Source: an uncultured Anaerolineaceae bacterium (GTDB lineage Bacteria; Chloroflexota; Anaerolineae; Anaerolineales; Anaerolineaceae). From it: a stretch of DNA of 11,551 nt. Shown piece by piece: positions 1-6,187 of this stretch (position 1 is the stretch's first letter; every line of letters begins with the position of its first letter). The position numbers and the translations under genes were made by a program. Where the stretch lies: contig CALAEB010000321.1 in the NCBI GenBank assembly GCA_937890875.1, positions 1 to 11,551 on the forward strand, written 5' to 3'. The notes below the pieces were generated by a model. It searched no databases, was not told where the DNA came from, and worked only from the letters and a program-made list of their open reading frames with translations.

Positions 1-572
1 GGCATTCTGCGGATGGCCACGGAAAACCCCTGTGCGAAAAACGCGTCCGCGATGTCATCCAACGCGTGCAGCTGCATCGGGAGCGCACCATTCCGGTCAA
101 TCGTTTTCTTGACCCGCAGCAGGCTCGGATTTTTGCTGTAATCCGTGTAAGTGCAATAATAGACGCCGCCCGGTTTCAGCACCGCTTTAATTTTCCGGGC
201 ATGTTCCGCCAAGTCCTGAACCAAATAGATCACAGCGCTGCTGAAAATAAGGTCAAAAACGCGGCCGAATTTTTCAATATCGGCCGTAGCTTCATAAGTG
301 AGCGGCAGATCCCGTTTCCGCTGGTTGGCGACCGTAATGGAATCTCTCGCCAGATCGATCCCGGTACCGCTGGCAAACGGCCGCCGGCCATATAAAAAGC
401 GCAGAAAACCGCCCTGGTTACAGCCAAAATCCAGAATGTTATATGCGCTGAGGTCCTGCTCTTCCACCATCGCCAGCAATTTGCGCCAATGCGGCGCATG
501 GTTTTCTTCCATGGATTGTTCACCGGCGGCATCATCATGCCACCATACGTCATAGAGTTGTTGATCCGGCAT
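1..572 (-). CDS. Class I SAM-dependent methyltransferase, C-terminus cut by the window edge
   Basis: Reading the minus strand from ATG at 572 gives 190 open codons that run off the left edge without a stop. The start is supported by a GGAGGAGG ribosome binding site ending four bases before the ATG. Residues 46-56 read ILDFGCNQGGF, the glycine-rich SAM-binding motif I (hDxGCxxGxF). Residues 71-73 (GID) supply the acidic end of strand 2 that usually contacts the SAM ribose. Residues 106-118 (VFDLIFSSAVIYL) match the motif after the SAM site in small-molecule methyltransferases, and VLKPGGVYY at 131-139 is the usual LKPGG strand-5 turn. It is a cytosolic class I methyltransferase of the UbiE/Methyltransf_11/25 kind, but the substrate cannot be told. 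It diverges from the catabolic operon, lies beyond a gene-poor gap and is probably unrelated to it. A TATAAT at 632-627 (minus) could be its -10 box, but no good -35 accompanies it. Confidence 0.85.
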   Translation of the reverse strand, partial: MPDQQLYDVWWHDDAAGEQSMEENHAPHWRKLLAMVEEQDLSAYNILDFGCNQGGFLRFLYGRRPFASGTGIDLARDSITVANQRKRDLPLTYEATADIEKFGRVFDLIFSSAVIYLVQDLAEHARKIKAVLKPGGVYYCTYTDYSKNPSLLRVKKTIDRNGALPMQLHALDDIADAFFAQGFSVAIRRM

Positions 573-1150
573 CGGGCCTCCTCCAAACTTTTGTCATTAG
601 GTAAATTAATTTTAGCTTGTAAAACAATTATAAGGGAGCCTTGCCTTTCGCTTTTCTGCCTGGGCGGAAAATATCCCCGCACTGGCTTATGATCCACTCG
701 ATATTTGTGGTGCAGGATAGCAGCGCAGATTCAGTCCCAGATTCACTTTCGGGTATTCCATAAACTTCTCGTCAATGATTCCGTTTCCGCTTTCATCAGG
801 CCTTTTTCGCTCACCACCCCAATCAATACAGTCGTTTTTAAAACCGGCTCAGCATCCGGTCACGGAACGGTTGACTCCTGCAGATCGTTGTCCGCAGTGT
901 ATACTGAAACCGTCCATCGCACAACAAGCGCCCCACCAACGCATCGTCTGTCAGGCTGAATGATACGGGCGCATCCATTTCTCTCTCGCATGATTATAAT
1001 TTATTTAGATCTTTTTATTTGATTATTATCTTTGCTTTTACTTTTGACATCTTCGCCATGTTTACGATGGTCAAAAAACATGACCAGCAATCCATTGTCG
1101 GTTGGTTTGCATAAAAACTCAAAAATTATGGGGCATAATTTTTCCTCAAA
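573..1150. other. Gene-poor interval, possibly carrying a decayed minus-strand gene
   Basis: No convincing gene is seen here. Positions 650-980 are richer in G+C than the AT-rich DNA at 985-1140 and look like former coding sequence. On the minus strand an ATG at 978, behind a weak GAGAG, opens a 46-residue frame that stops at 838. Another frame then continues as short open pieces, such as 17 codons between about 805 and 750. I recognise no family in any of these. A TATAAT at 998-993 (minus) lies 15 bases before that ATG without a clear -35. The short plus-strand frames between 705 and 963 have no ribosome binding site and no familiar motifs. Confidence 0.4.
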
Positions 1151-1181
1151 GGAAAGAAAGGGGTTGCCTTTGGCAACCCTT
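1151..1181 (-). terminator. Rho-independent terminator of the DeoR regulator gene
   Basis: A perfect 8-bp stem (1161-1168 with 1172-1179, GGGTTGCC/GGCAACCC) encloses a 3-base loop. On the minus strand it is followed by the pyrimidine-rich tail CTTTCTTTCCTTT. It lies about 33 bases past the regulator's stop codon. The plus-strand side has no T tract, so it serves the minus strand. The tail is broken by C residues, so termination may be incomplete. Confidence 0.65.
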
Positions 1182-1213
1182 GGCTATGCTATCAATAATT
1201 AAGGGGTAAATAA

Positions 1214-1972
1214 TTAGTTATGCACTTCATTGGCTACGATAATGGAAATATTATTTTTCCGAAGAATAGATTCGATTTTAGAATTGGGGATCGGTTCATC
1301 AACAATAATTGTATCGATTTCGCTAAAACTTGCGAATACTCTGATTGAATCGATGGAGAACTTACTGACTTCGGTCAGGAGAATCACTTTTTCGGAAACT
1401 TTAATAAGCGTACGTTTCAAATTCGCCTGTGAAGCCGTTACGCAGGCAAGCCCTTCATCGGGCCTGATCCCTGTTGTTGTGAGGAAAAGCATTGGAAAAC
1501 GAAATTGACTCACATAGTTTTCTGTGTCCGGTCCGACCAAAGCTTCTTGACGGCCTTCTAAGAATCCGCTGGTAAGATATGTTGTGACATTGCTCGTAGC
1601 GAGTACATTCGCTACAGATAAAGAATTTGTATAAACCGATAAATCATTTCTTTCGGTGATTTCCATAGCAAGCGCTTTCGAGGAAACACCGGAATCCAAG
1701 AAAAGTGTCTCGTTTCTGGGAATAATGCTTGCTGCCGCTTTTGCCACCCTTATTTTTCCTGGAGAGATTTCAATATTCTTGATAATTGGAGGTGGAATGT
1801 ACTTCACGTAACCATGTGTTCGGACAATACAACCGTTTTTTTCAAGAAAGGTTAAATCGCGCCTGATCGTTGCGGGAGATTCACCAACCGTATTGATCAA
1901 TTTATTTACTGACAGGGTATTATGGTCCATCAGGTGGCTTAATATTAATTGCCTGCGTTCGTCAATATTCAT
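1214..1972 (-). CDS. DeoR-family transcriptional regulator
   Basis: This 252-residue cytosolic DNA-binding protein is the usual length for the DeoR/GlpR family. Residues 1-56 form the N-terminal winged helix-turn-helix, with ERRQLI near the start, SVNKLINTVGESPATIRRDL at 21-40 (recognition helix at TIRRDL) and the wing RTHGYV, where the family usually has RxHGG. Residues 70-250 are the sugar-phosphate sensor domain: FLDSGVSS (91-98) matches the phosphate-binding DxGxT loop, YTNSL (114-118), TTTGIRPDEGL (165-175) and EVSKFS (201-206, family usually DxSKF). I chose ATG 1972 because GGAG lies six bases upstream and a good promoter sits at 2040-2068. An in-frame extension back to 2140 begins at TTG, has no ribosome binding site, encodes an implausible hydrophobic tail and would cover the promoter. 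It is transcribed away from the catabolic operon and probably represses it, with a pathway sugar phosphate as likely effector (inference). Confidence 0.9.
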   Translation of the reverse strand: MNIDERRQLILSHLMDHNTLSVNKLINTVGESPATIRRDLTFLEKNGCIVRTHGYVKYIPPPIIKNIEISPGKIRVAKAAASIIPRNETLFLDSGVSSKALAMEITERNDLSVYTNSLSVANVLATSNVTTYLTSGFLEGRQEALVGPDTENYVSQFRFPMLFLTTTGIRPDEGLACVTASQANLKRTLIKVSEKVILLTEVSKFSIDSIRVFASFSEIDTIIVDEPIPNSKIESILRKNNISIIVANEVHN

Positions 1973-2039
1973 GGCATTCTCCAGAAAGTTAACAGCCTTT
2001 CTCCATAAAATTCTTAAATTAATACTATTAATGTTATTT

Positions 2040-2068
2040 ATTATCGTCTTTTTTGTCCAATAAGTCAA
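2040..2068 (-). promoter_or_regulatory. Promoter of the DeoR regulator gene
   Basis: On the minus strand, TTGACT (2068-2063) and GATAAT (2045-2040) are separated by exactly 17 bases. Each box differs from the sigma-70/sigma-A consensus at one base. The predicted start near 2033 gives a leader of about 60 bases before ATG 1972. A five-codon ORF lies within that leader (ATG at about 2006), with unknown significance. This promoter is the main reason to reject the longer N-terminus of the regulator. Confidence 0.7.
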
Positions 2069-2609
2069 GAAAATAACAAAAAGGATAAAAAAATCACAAA
2101 CAAAAACAAATGTAAAAATGATTAATTTCATTGTAAACAAGGAAATGCTGATTATCCTATGATTATAACTTTACATTTTTAGAACAGGTAAAATTTGTCA
2201 ACTCAATCTGAACTTATTCCAGGAAAGCTACTTTTCTGCCAAGCAAAGGGATGCGTTGCACATAGGAACACGCACATTCTTTTACGTAAAATATTCTTTT
2301 AAATAAGGAAATAAAAGGATCCAAAACAAAAGATTATGCGTTTTTCATCCTGCTTCCGAGAGAAATAATTAATAGCATCTAAAAACTAAATTCTGCACAA
2401 ATAAGAAACCTTCCAATTGCCAATTACCTAAGGGAACCAACCCGAAAGCTAAAAATCCGACCAAGAAACGCTCTTATACTTACCTCACTTCCGGGACTTT
2501 TTTTATGGATAAGCGCGTTATCTCACAGATTATCAGATGTCGCCGGATTTCTTACGAGATGATTGACGGACCCTTTTCCTGTTTTCCATTTCCTCAGGTT
2601 TCTCTTACT
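2069..2609. other. AT-rich divergent intergenic region without a gene
   Basis: I see no coding frame with a ribosome binding site or recognisable product on either strand. A second possible minus-strand promoter pair (TTGACA 2201-2196, TATAAT 2167-2162) has a 28-base spacer, which is too long. Notable sequence is confined to the hairpin-forming motif at 2473-2513, a GATAA/TTATC inverted repeat at 2508-2522, and an outlying ATGATTGAC at 2559-2567 that repeats the word found at the operon promoter. At about 540 bases the interval is long for a simple regulator/operon divergence and could hold further operators or an unrecognised small RNA. Confidence 0.5.
2473..2513. repeat. Hairpin-forming motif shared with 9101-9121
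   Basis: CTTATAC (2473-2479) and TTTTATGGATAAG (2501-2513) recur in the same order at 9101-9107 and 9109-9121. In both copies CTTAT can pair with ATAAG. The loop is about 30 bases here but only 11 in the downstream copy. Role unknown: it may be a relic of a duplicated terminator or a protein-binding element. Confidence 0.35.
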
Positions 2610-2672
2610 TCACCGATTATTTGGTGATTATAAAATGATTGAAATAAACAAAAATGATTGACATATGATCGA
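2610..2672. promoter_or_regulatory. Probable operator of the DeoR regulator (GATT repeats)
   Basis: ATGATTGA occurs exactly at 2635-2642 and 2654-2661, with a third exact copy upstream at 2559-2566. Related words are TGATTAT (2625), CGATTAT (2614) and TGATCGA (2666). The steps 2614 to 2625 to 2636, and 2655 to 2666, are each 11 bp, about one helical turn. A TCACC/GGTGA inverted repeat occupies 2610-2614 and 2623-2627. The 2654-2661 copy overlaps the -35 box, so binding there should block RNA polymerase. DeoR-family proteins commonly bind repeated short words of this kind. That this is the site is inferred from position. Confidence 0.5.
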
Positions 2673-2686
2673 ATTTATTATATAAT
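2658..2686 (+). promoter_or_regulatory. Consensus sigma-70/sigma-A promoter of the catabolic operon
   Basis: TTGACA (2658-2663) and TATAAT (2681-2686) are both perfect and separated by the optimal 17 bases. The expected start is near 2693. That leaves a leader of under 20 bases containing GGAGGTGG (2699-2706) four bases before ATG 2711, which is too short for a riboswitch. A promoter this strong on a catabolic operon implies tight repression, which fits the overlapping ATGATTGA repeats and the divergent DeoR gene. Confidence 0.88.
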
Positions 2687-2710
2687 CTCGATTAATCTGG
2701 AGGTGGATTT

Positions 2711-3784
2711 ATGCATACGATGAAAGCCTTGTGGCATGAAGCCGCGGGACGTTCGAATGCGAGCATCAAAATGGTGCCGTATCCGACTTGTGGTGATGAT
2801 GAAGTAATTATCAAGATCATGGCTTGCGGAATTTGCAAATGGGCAGAGATCAGTCATGATACTGTCGGCGGCGGTGGAACATTGGCAAAATATCCAGTGA
2901 TAACCGGACATGAATTTGCGGGATATGTCGAAGAAGTAGGGAAGCTTGTAACCGATTTAAAAGCAGGGGACAGAGTGACTGCGGATAACGCGATCCCGTG
3001 CGGAAATTGCTGGTATTGCAAAAACGGGAAACCGTTACTGTGCGAAAATTTCGGATCCTACGGGCATAACAAAAACGGCGGATTTGCGCAATATATGAGT
3101 ATTGTGGCGCGAAATGTGGTAAAGCTTCCCGAAGACTTGACTTTTGATCAGGCCAGTCTGGCGGAACCCGTAGCCTGCGCGGTTGAAGCATTCAAGCGGG
3201 CTGATATTCAGCCGGGTGAGAATGTCCTGATAAGCGGAATGGGACCACATGGCCTTATTCTGGCGCAGCTTTGCAGCCATTCAAATGCGCTGCATTCTGT
3301 TGCAATCGGTCTGGTTGAGTCACGATTAAAAACACTTGAGAGCTACGGTGTTGAGACACTGTTGTCTGATCGCAATGATACTTCAACGCATGAAACAGCA
3401 CTGACGAAAATGTTCCCCAACGGTGTTGACTGCATCATTGATACATCCGGCGCATGGCCGATGGTTCAGAGTCTGATGAAATTTCTGAAGAAAGGTGGCA
3501 GATTTGTGCAGTATGGAAGTTACCATTCTCAGATCAAAATGGAAAGCCCTGCACAATTTCTCAATGATTTGCATTTCAAAAATCAGACATATGTCGGTGT
3601 CAGCTGTCAGGTGAACAATTTCCCGCTGGCCGTGGAATATATGGCGACGGGGAAATGTAATGTCAGTACGTTAGTAACACACACGTTTGATTTGGATAAT
3701 TATTTTGAAGCGCTCGATTTGAATAAAACTGACAAATCTGCGCTGAAGGTCGTGATCCATCCAACCGGAGACCCAAACAAATAA
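2711..3784 (+). CDS. Zinc-dependent medium-chain alcohol/polyol dehydrogenase 1
   Basis: This 357-residue protein of the zinc MDR superfamily (sorbitol, arabinitol and threonine dehydrogenase relatives) would oxidise a secondary alcohol of a polyol or sugar with NAD(P)+ in the cytosol. Catalytic zinc residues are Cys42 (CGIC), His67-Glu68 (TGHEF) and Glu152 (AEP). The structural zinc site is complete: Cys97, Cys100, Cys103 and Cys111. The Rossmann fold has GMGPHG at 176-181. At the end of the second Rossmann strand, where NAD-preferring relatives carry Asp, this protein has Gly200 (VAIGLVESRL), so NADP(H) use is possible. It is the first gene of the operon, directly behind the consensus promoter and an excellent GGAGGTGG ribosome binding site, so it may act first in the pathway. 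The exact substrate cannot be read from sequence. ATG 2711 is preferred to the internal ATG three codons later because of the ribosome binding site spacing. Confidence 0.9.
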   Translation: MHTMKALWHEAAGRSNASIKMVPYPTCGDDEVIIKIMACGICKWAEISHDTVGGGGTLAKYPVITGHEFAGYVEEVGKLVTDLKAGDRVTADNAIPCGNCWYCKNGKPLLCENFGSYGHNKNGGFAQYMSIVARNVVKLPEDLTFDQASLAEPVACAVEAFKRADIQPGENVLISGMGPHGLILAQLCSHSNALHSVAIGLVESRLKTLESYGVETLLSDRNDTSTHETALTKMFPNGVDCIIDTSGAWPMVQSLMKFLKKGGRFVQYGSYHSQIKMESPAQFLNDLHFKNQTYVGVSCQVNNFPLAVEYMATGKCNVSTLVTHTFDLDNYFEALDLNKTDKSALKVVIHPTGDPNK

Positions 3785-3817
3785 AGCCTGTCAATAAAAA
3801 GAAAAATGGAGAGAAAA

Positions 3818-4291
3818 ATGAAAATTGCATTTGGAACAGATCCGGGTGGCTTTGGTTTACGAGAAGGTGTGTTGACCCATTTAAAGGAAAAGGGCTATGA
3901 GGTAACGGACCTGGGAACCCAGGACATGGATAATGCAGTCCCGTATATGATCGTGGGACGGAACGTCGCAAAAGCGGTTACCAGCGGGGAAGCTGATTTC
4001 GGCGTGGTAATGTGCGGCACCGGAATGGGTATCAGTATTGCGACCAACAAAAATAAAGGCGCCCGCTGCGCACTGGTGGAATCATACTATACTGCGCGCG
4101 AAAGCCGCATTATCAATGATGCGAACATCATCGCGCTGGGTGGAACCACCACCAGTCTGCGAATGGCATGCGAGATGATCGATGTTTTCCTTGAAACCAA
4201 ATTCGGACAGGAGCTTCCTGATTTCCGTGTTGAACGCATCAAGAATGGCTCAAAGAATCTGGCAGCCTTTGAGGATGAACAGTTTAAATAA
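3818..4291 (+). CDS. RpiB/LacA/LacB-family sugar isomerase, variant active site
   Basis: This 157-residue protein has the length and fold signature of RpiB: MKIAFGTD at the start, CGTGMGISIATNK at 66-78 and SRIINDANIIALGG at 96-109. Family members interconvert aldose and ketose phosphates through an enediol, with the Cys of CGTG as base, here Cys66. Compared from memory with E. coli RpiB, His10 (phosphate contact) is Pro9 here (TDPGGF versus CDHVGF), ring-opening His99 is Ile99 (SRIIND versus SRQHND), and phosphate-binding Arg133 is Leu, while Arg137 is kept. This suggests a substrate that needs no ring opening and may lack a normal phosphate, such as a C4 sugar or a sulfonated one (inference). 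ATG 3818 is chosen because GGAG lies six bases before it; an ATG four codons upstream (3806) has no ribosome binding site. It lies 33 bases behind dehydrogenase 1 and 76 bases before transketolase 1. Confidence 0.88.
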   Translation: MKIAFGTDPGGFGLREGVLTHLKEKGYEVTDLGTQDMDNAVPYMIVGRNVAKAVTSGEADFGVVMCGTGMGISIATNKNKGARCALVESYYTARESRIINDANIIALGGTTTSLRMACEMIDVFLETKFGQELPDFRVERIKNGSKNLAAFEDEQFK

Positions 4292-4367
4292 TACCGGCTG
4301 GCACTGATCATAAGAACGGCCCAACTGACGGCGGATGAGCTGGCAAACTGTAAAGGAACAAAGACAA

Positions 4368-5210
4368 ATGAGAACAGGTGACATTAAAGAATTGGAGATA
4401 TTGGCACAAAAAAGCCGCCGGAATGTGTTGCGGATGATCAGAGCAAACGGAAGCGGTCATCTCGGGCCGGCTTATTCATGCATCGATATCGTAACTGCGC
4501 TTTACTTCCATGGGATGGATGTTGATCCGAAGAATCCGGAAAAAGCTGACAGAGACATTTTCCTATTGTCGGCGGGACACAAAGGAATGGCGCAGTATGC
4601 TGTTCTGGCGGAAGCCGGCTTTTTCGACAAAAGCATTCTGGATACCTTTGGTCAGTTCAAGAGCCCCATTCCGGGACATCCGGATATGCACAAGCTGGCC
4701 GGGATTGAGGCAAATACCGGCTCCCTGGGACATGGTTTGAATCTTGCCTGCGGTATCGCTTTGGCAAGAAAACAGGACGGTTTGAAATCACGTGTTTTTG
4801 TGATCACCGGCGACGGCGAGCTTGCCGAAGGATCAAATTGGGAAGCGGCCGCAATTGCAGCACACTACGGATTGGATAACCTGGTTCTATTTGTGGATCA
4901 TAACGGGCTTCAGATCAGCGGCCAGACAAAAGATGTGATGAGTTTTGAACCGGTGGCGGATCATTTCGGAGGATTTGGTTGGAAGACAAAGGAAATTGTT
5001 GGAAACGATATGAAAGAAATTGTTTCGGCATTCGATGCAGTTCCATTTGAAAAAGGAAAACCAAACCTCGTTGTAGCTAACACCGTAAAGGGAAAAGGAT
5101 TCTCAAAGGCGGAGAACCAGGTGGATTACCACTATTGGAAACCGTCAACAGAGGACATGGCACTGGCAGAGAAAGAATTGGCGGCGAAGATAGCGGAGTT
5201 AGAAAAATGA
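4368..5210 (+). CDS. Split transketolase 1, N-terminal (thiamine diphosphate-binding) subunit
   Basis: This 280-residue protein is the N half of a two-gene transketolase. With the next protein it would move a C2 ketol unit between a ketose and an aldose using thiamine diphosphate and Mg2+. GSGHLG (28-33) carries the active-site His31, SAGHKG (68-73) carries His71, and GHP (103-105) and GSLGHG (118-123) follow. The metal/cofactor motif runs from GDGELAEG (148-155) to DHN (177-179), with Asp149 and Asn179 as ligands. ATG 4368 is favoured because AAAGGA lies ten bases upstream and homology begins just after it; an in-frame ATG at 4335 adds eleven residues with no family resemblance. Its stop overlaps the start of the C-terminal subunit (ATGA), which supports translational coupling and a 1:1 complex. 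It is only moderately similar to the second N subunit at 7248, so the two are paralogues rather than a recent duplicate. Confidence 0.92.
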   Translation: MRTGDIKELEILAQKSRRNVLRMIRANGSGHLGPAYSCIDIVTALYFHGMDVDPKNPEKADRDIFLLSAGHKGMAQYAVLAEAGFFDKSILDTFGQFKSPIPGHPDMHKLAGIEANTGSLGHGLNLACGIALARKQDGLKSRVFVITGDGELAEGSNWEAAAIAAHYGLDNLVLFVDHNGLQISGQTKDVMSFEPVADHFGGFGWKTKEIVGNDMKEIVSAFDAVPFEKGKPNLVVANTVKGKGFSKAENQVDYHYWKPSTEDMALAEKELAAKIAELEK

Positions 5211-6148
5211 AATACGAAATGTTTGACGCGAAAAAGATCATCGGTGAAGTGACGCTCCAGGAAGCGGATGCGAACCCGAACATCGTGGTGGTCTCAACGG
5301 ACAGCGCCCCGCGTACAGGGATGACCGGTTTCATTACGAAGTATCCGAACCGATACTATGAACTGGGCATCATGGAGCAGGGTGCGGTAGGTGTTTCGTC
5401 CGGTTTGGCAACTGCCGGGAAGGTTCCGATATTCTGCGCTCCCGCACCTTTTGTGACGGCACGGCCTTTTGAAATGTTCAAGATTGATATTGGCTATATG
5501 CAGCAGAATGTGAAAGCAATCGGACGCAACTGCGGGTTTAACTATTCCGATCTGGGCCCGACCCATTATGGGCTTGAGGATATGGCACTTGCCCGCCTGA
5601 TTCCGGGCGTGACCGTACTGGCGCCGATTGATGCATCGCAGCTGCGCGGTGCCATGCGGGCGATGCTGCGCCATCAAGGCCCCGTTTATCTGCGCATTGG
5701 TACGGCTCCCATTCCCAAAATCTTCGAAGAAGAGGAGTTCACAATCGGGAAGGGGCAGATCGTGCGCGAGGGAAAAGATGTTGCGATCATTACCACCGGT
5801 GAAATTGCGGTGAACGTATTTGAAGCTGCTGAGACACTGGCAGCTCAGGGCATCAACGCGATGGTGGTGGCAATGCCGACGGTATTACCGCTTGATGAAG
5901 CGATTATCAAGAAAGCCGCGGAAGCGACGGGCAGAATCGTTGTGGTCGAAGAGCACTATGAAGTGGGCGGTCTGGGCACAGCGGTCTGCGAAACCTGTGC
6001 AAAACTTGCTCCGGTCCCGGTGAAACGGCTTGGTGTTCCGCATGTTTATTTGAGTGCGGGTCCTTACATCGATTTGGTGAAGTACTGCAAACTTGATCCG
6101 GCCGGAATTGTTGAAACGGTAAAAGAGTTTACTACCCAGGAAAAATAA
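5207..6148 (+). CDS. Split transketolase 1, C-terminal (pyrimidine-binding) subunit
   Basis: This 313-residue protein is the C half of transketolase 1. Residues 52-59 (ELGIMEQG) carry Glu57, which activates the thiamine diphosphate aminopyrimidine in this family. GPTHYGLEDMAL is the usual substrate-loop motif (GxTHxxxED), VLAPIDASQ and VYLRIG follow, and the C-terminal domain begins near EGKDVAIITTGE. ATG 5207 overlaps the upstream TGA by four bases and has GGAG eight bases before it; a longer in-frame start at 5135 would lie deep inside the upstream gene and is rejected. Near the donor site it has STDSAPRTG, where classical transketolases have a DADLxxS-like stretch, so its ketose donor may be unusual (inference). 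A 39-base gap separates it from dehydrogenase 2. Confidence 0.92.
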   Translation: MKYEMFDAKKIIGEVTLQEADANPNIVVVSTDSAPRTGMTGFITKYPNRYYELGIMEQGAVGVSSGLATAGKVPIFCAPAPFVTARPFEMFKIDIGYMQQNVKAIGRNCGFNYSDLGPTHYGLEDMALARLIPGVTVLAPIDASQLRGAMRAMLRHQGPVYLRIGTAPIPKIFEEEEFTIGKGQIVREGKDVAIITTGEIAVNVFEAAETLAAQGINAMVVAMPTVLPLDEAIIKKAAEATGRIVVVEEHYEVGGLGTAVCETCAKLAPVPVKRLGVPHVYLSAGPYIDLVKYCKLDPAGIVETVKEFTTQEK

Positions 6149-6187
6149 CCGACAGCGAAAGAATAACAGAGGTAATTGAGGTAATTT

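Noticed and set aside
230-697. 155-residue open frame on the minus strand over the methyltransferase
   Set aside because: It is in a different frame from the methyltransferase, which carries motif I and a strong ribosome binding site, and its product has no recognisable motifs.
2162-2201. TTGACA and TATAAT on the minus strand upstream of the regulator
   Set aside because: The spacer is 28 bases, too long for one promoter. The pair at 2040-2068 with a 17-base spacer is much better.
2485-2504. Terminator-like CTTCCGGGAC followed by a run of T
   Set aside because: No stem with a workable loop forms immediately before the T run, and no plus-strand gene ends upstream of it.
2610-2710. A cre (catabolite repression) site near the operon promoter
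   Set aside because: I found no good match to the TGWNANCGNTNWCA pattern in this stretch.
5135-5206. Longer start for transketolase 1 C subunit
   Set aside because: It would overlap the upstream subunit by 76 bases. ATG 5207 has the typical ATGA overlap, a ribosome binding site and the correct family length.
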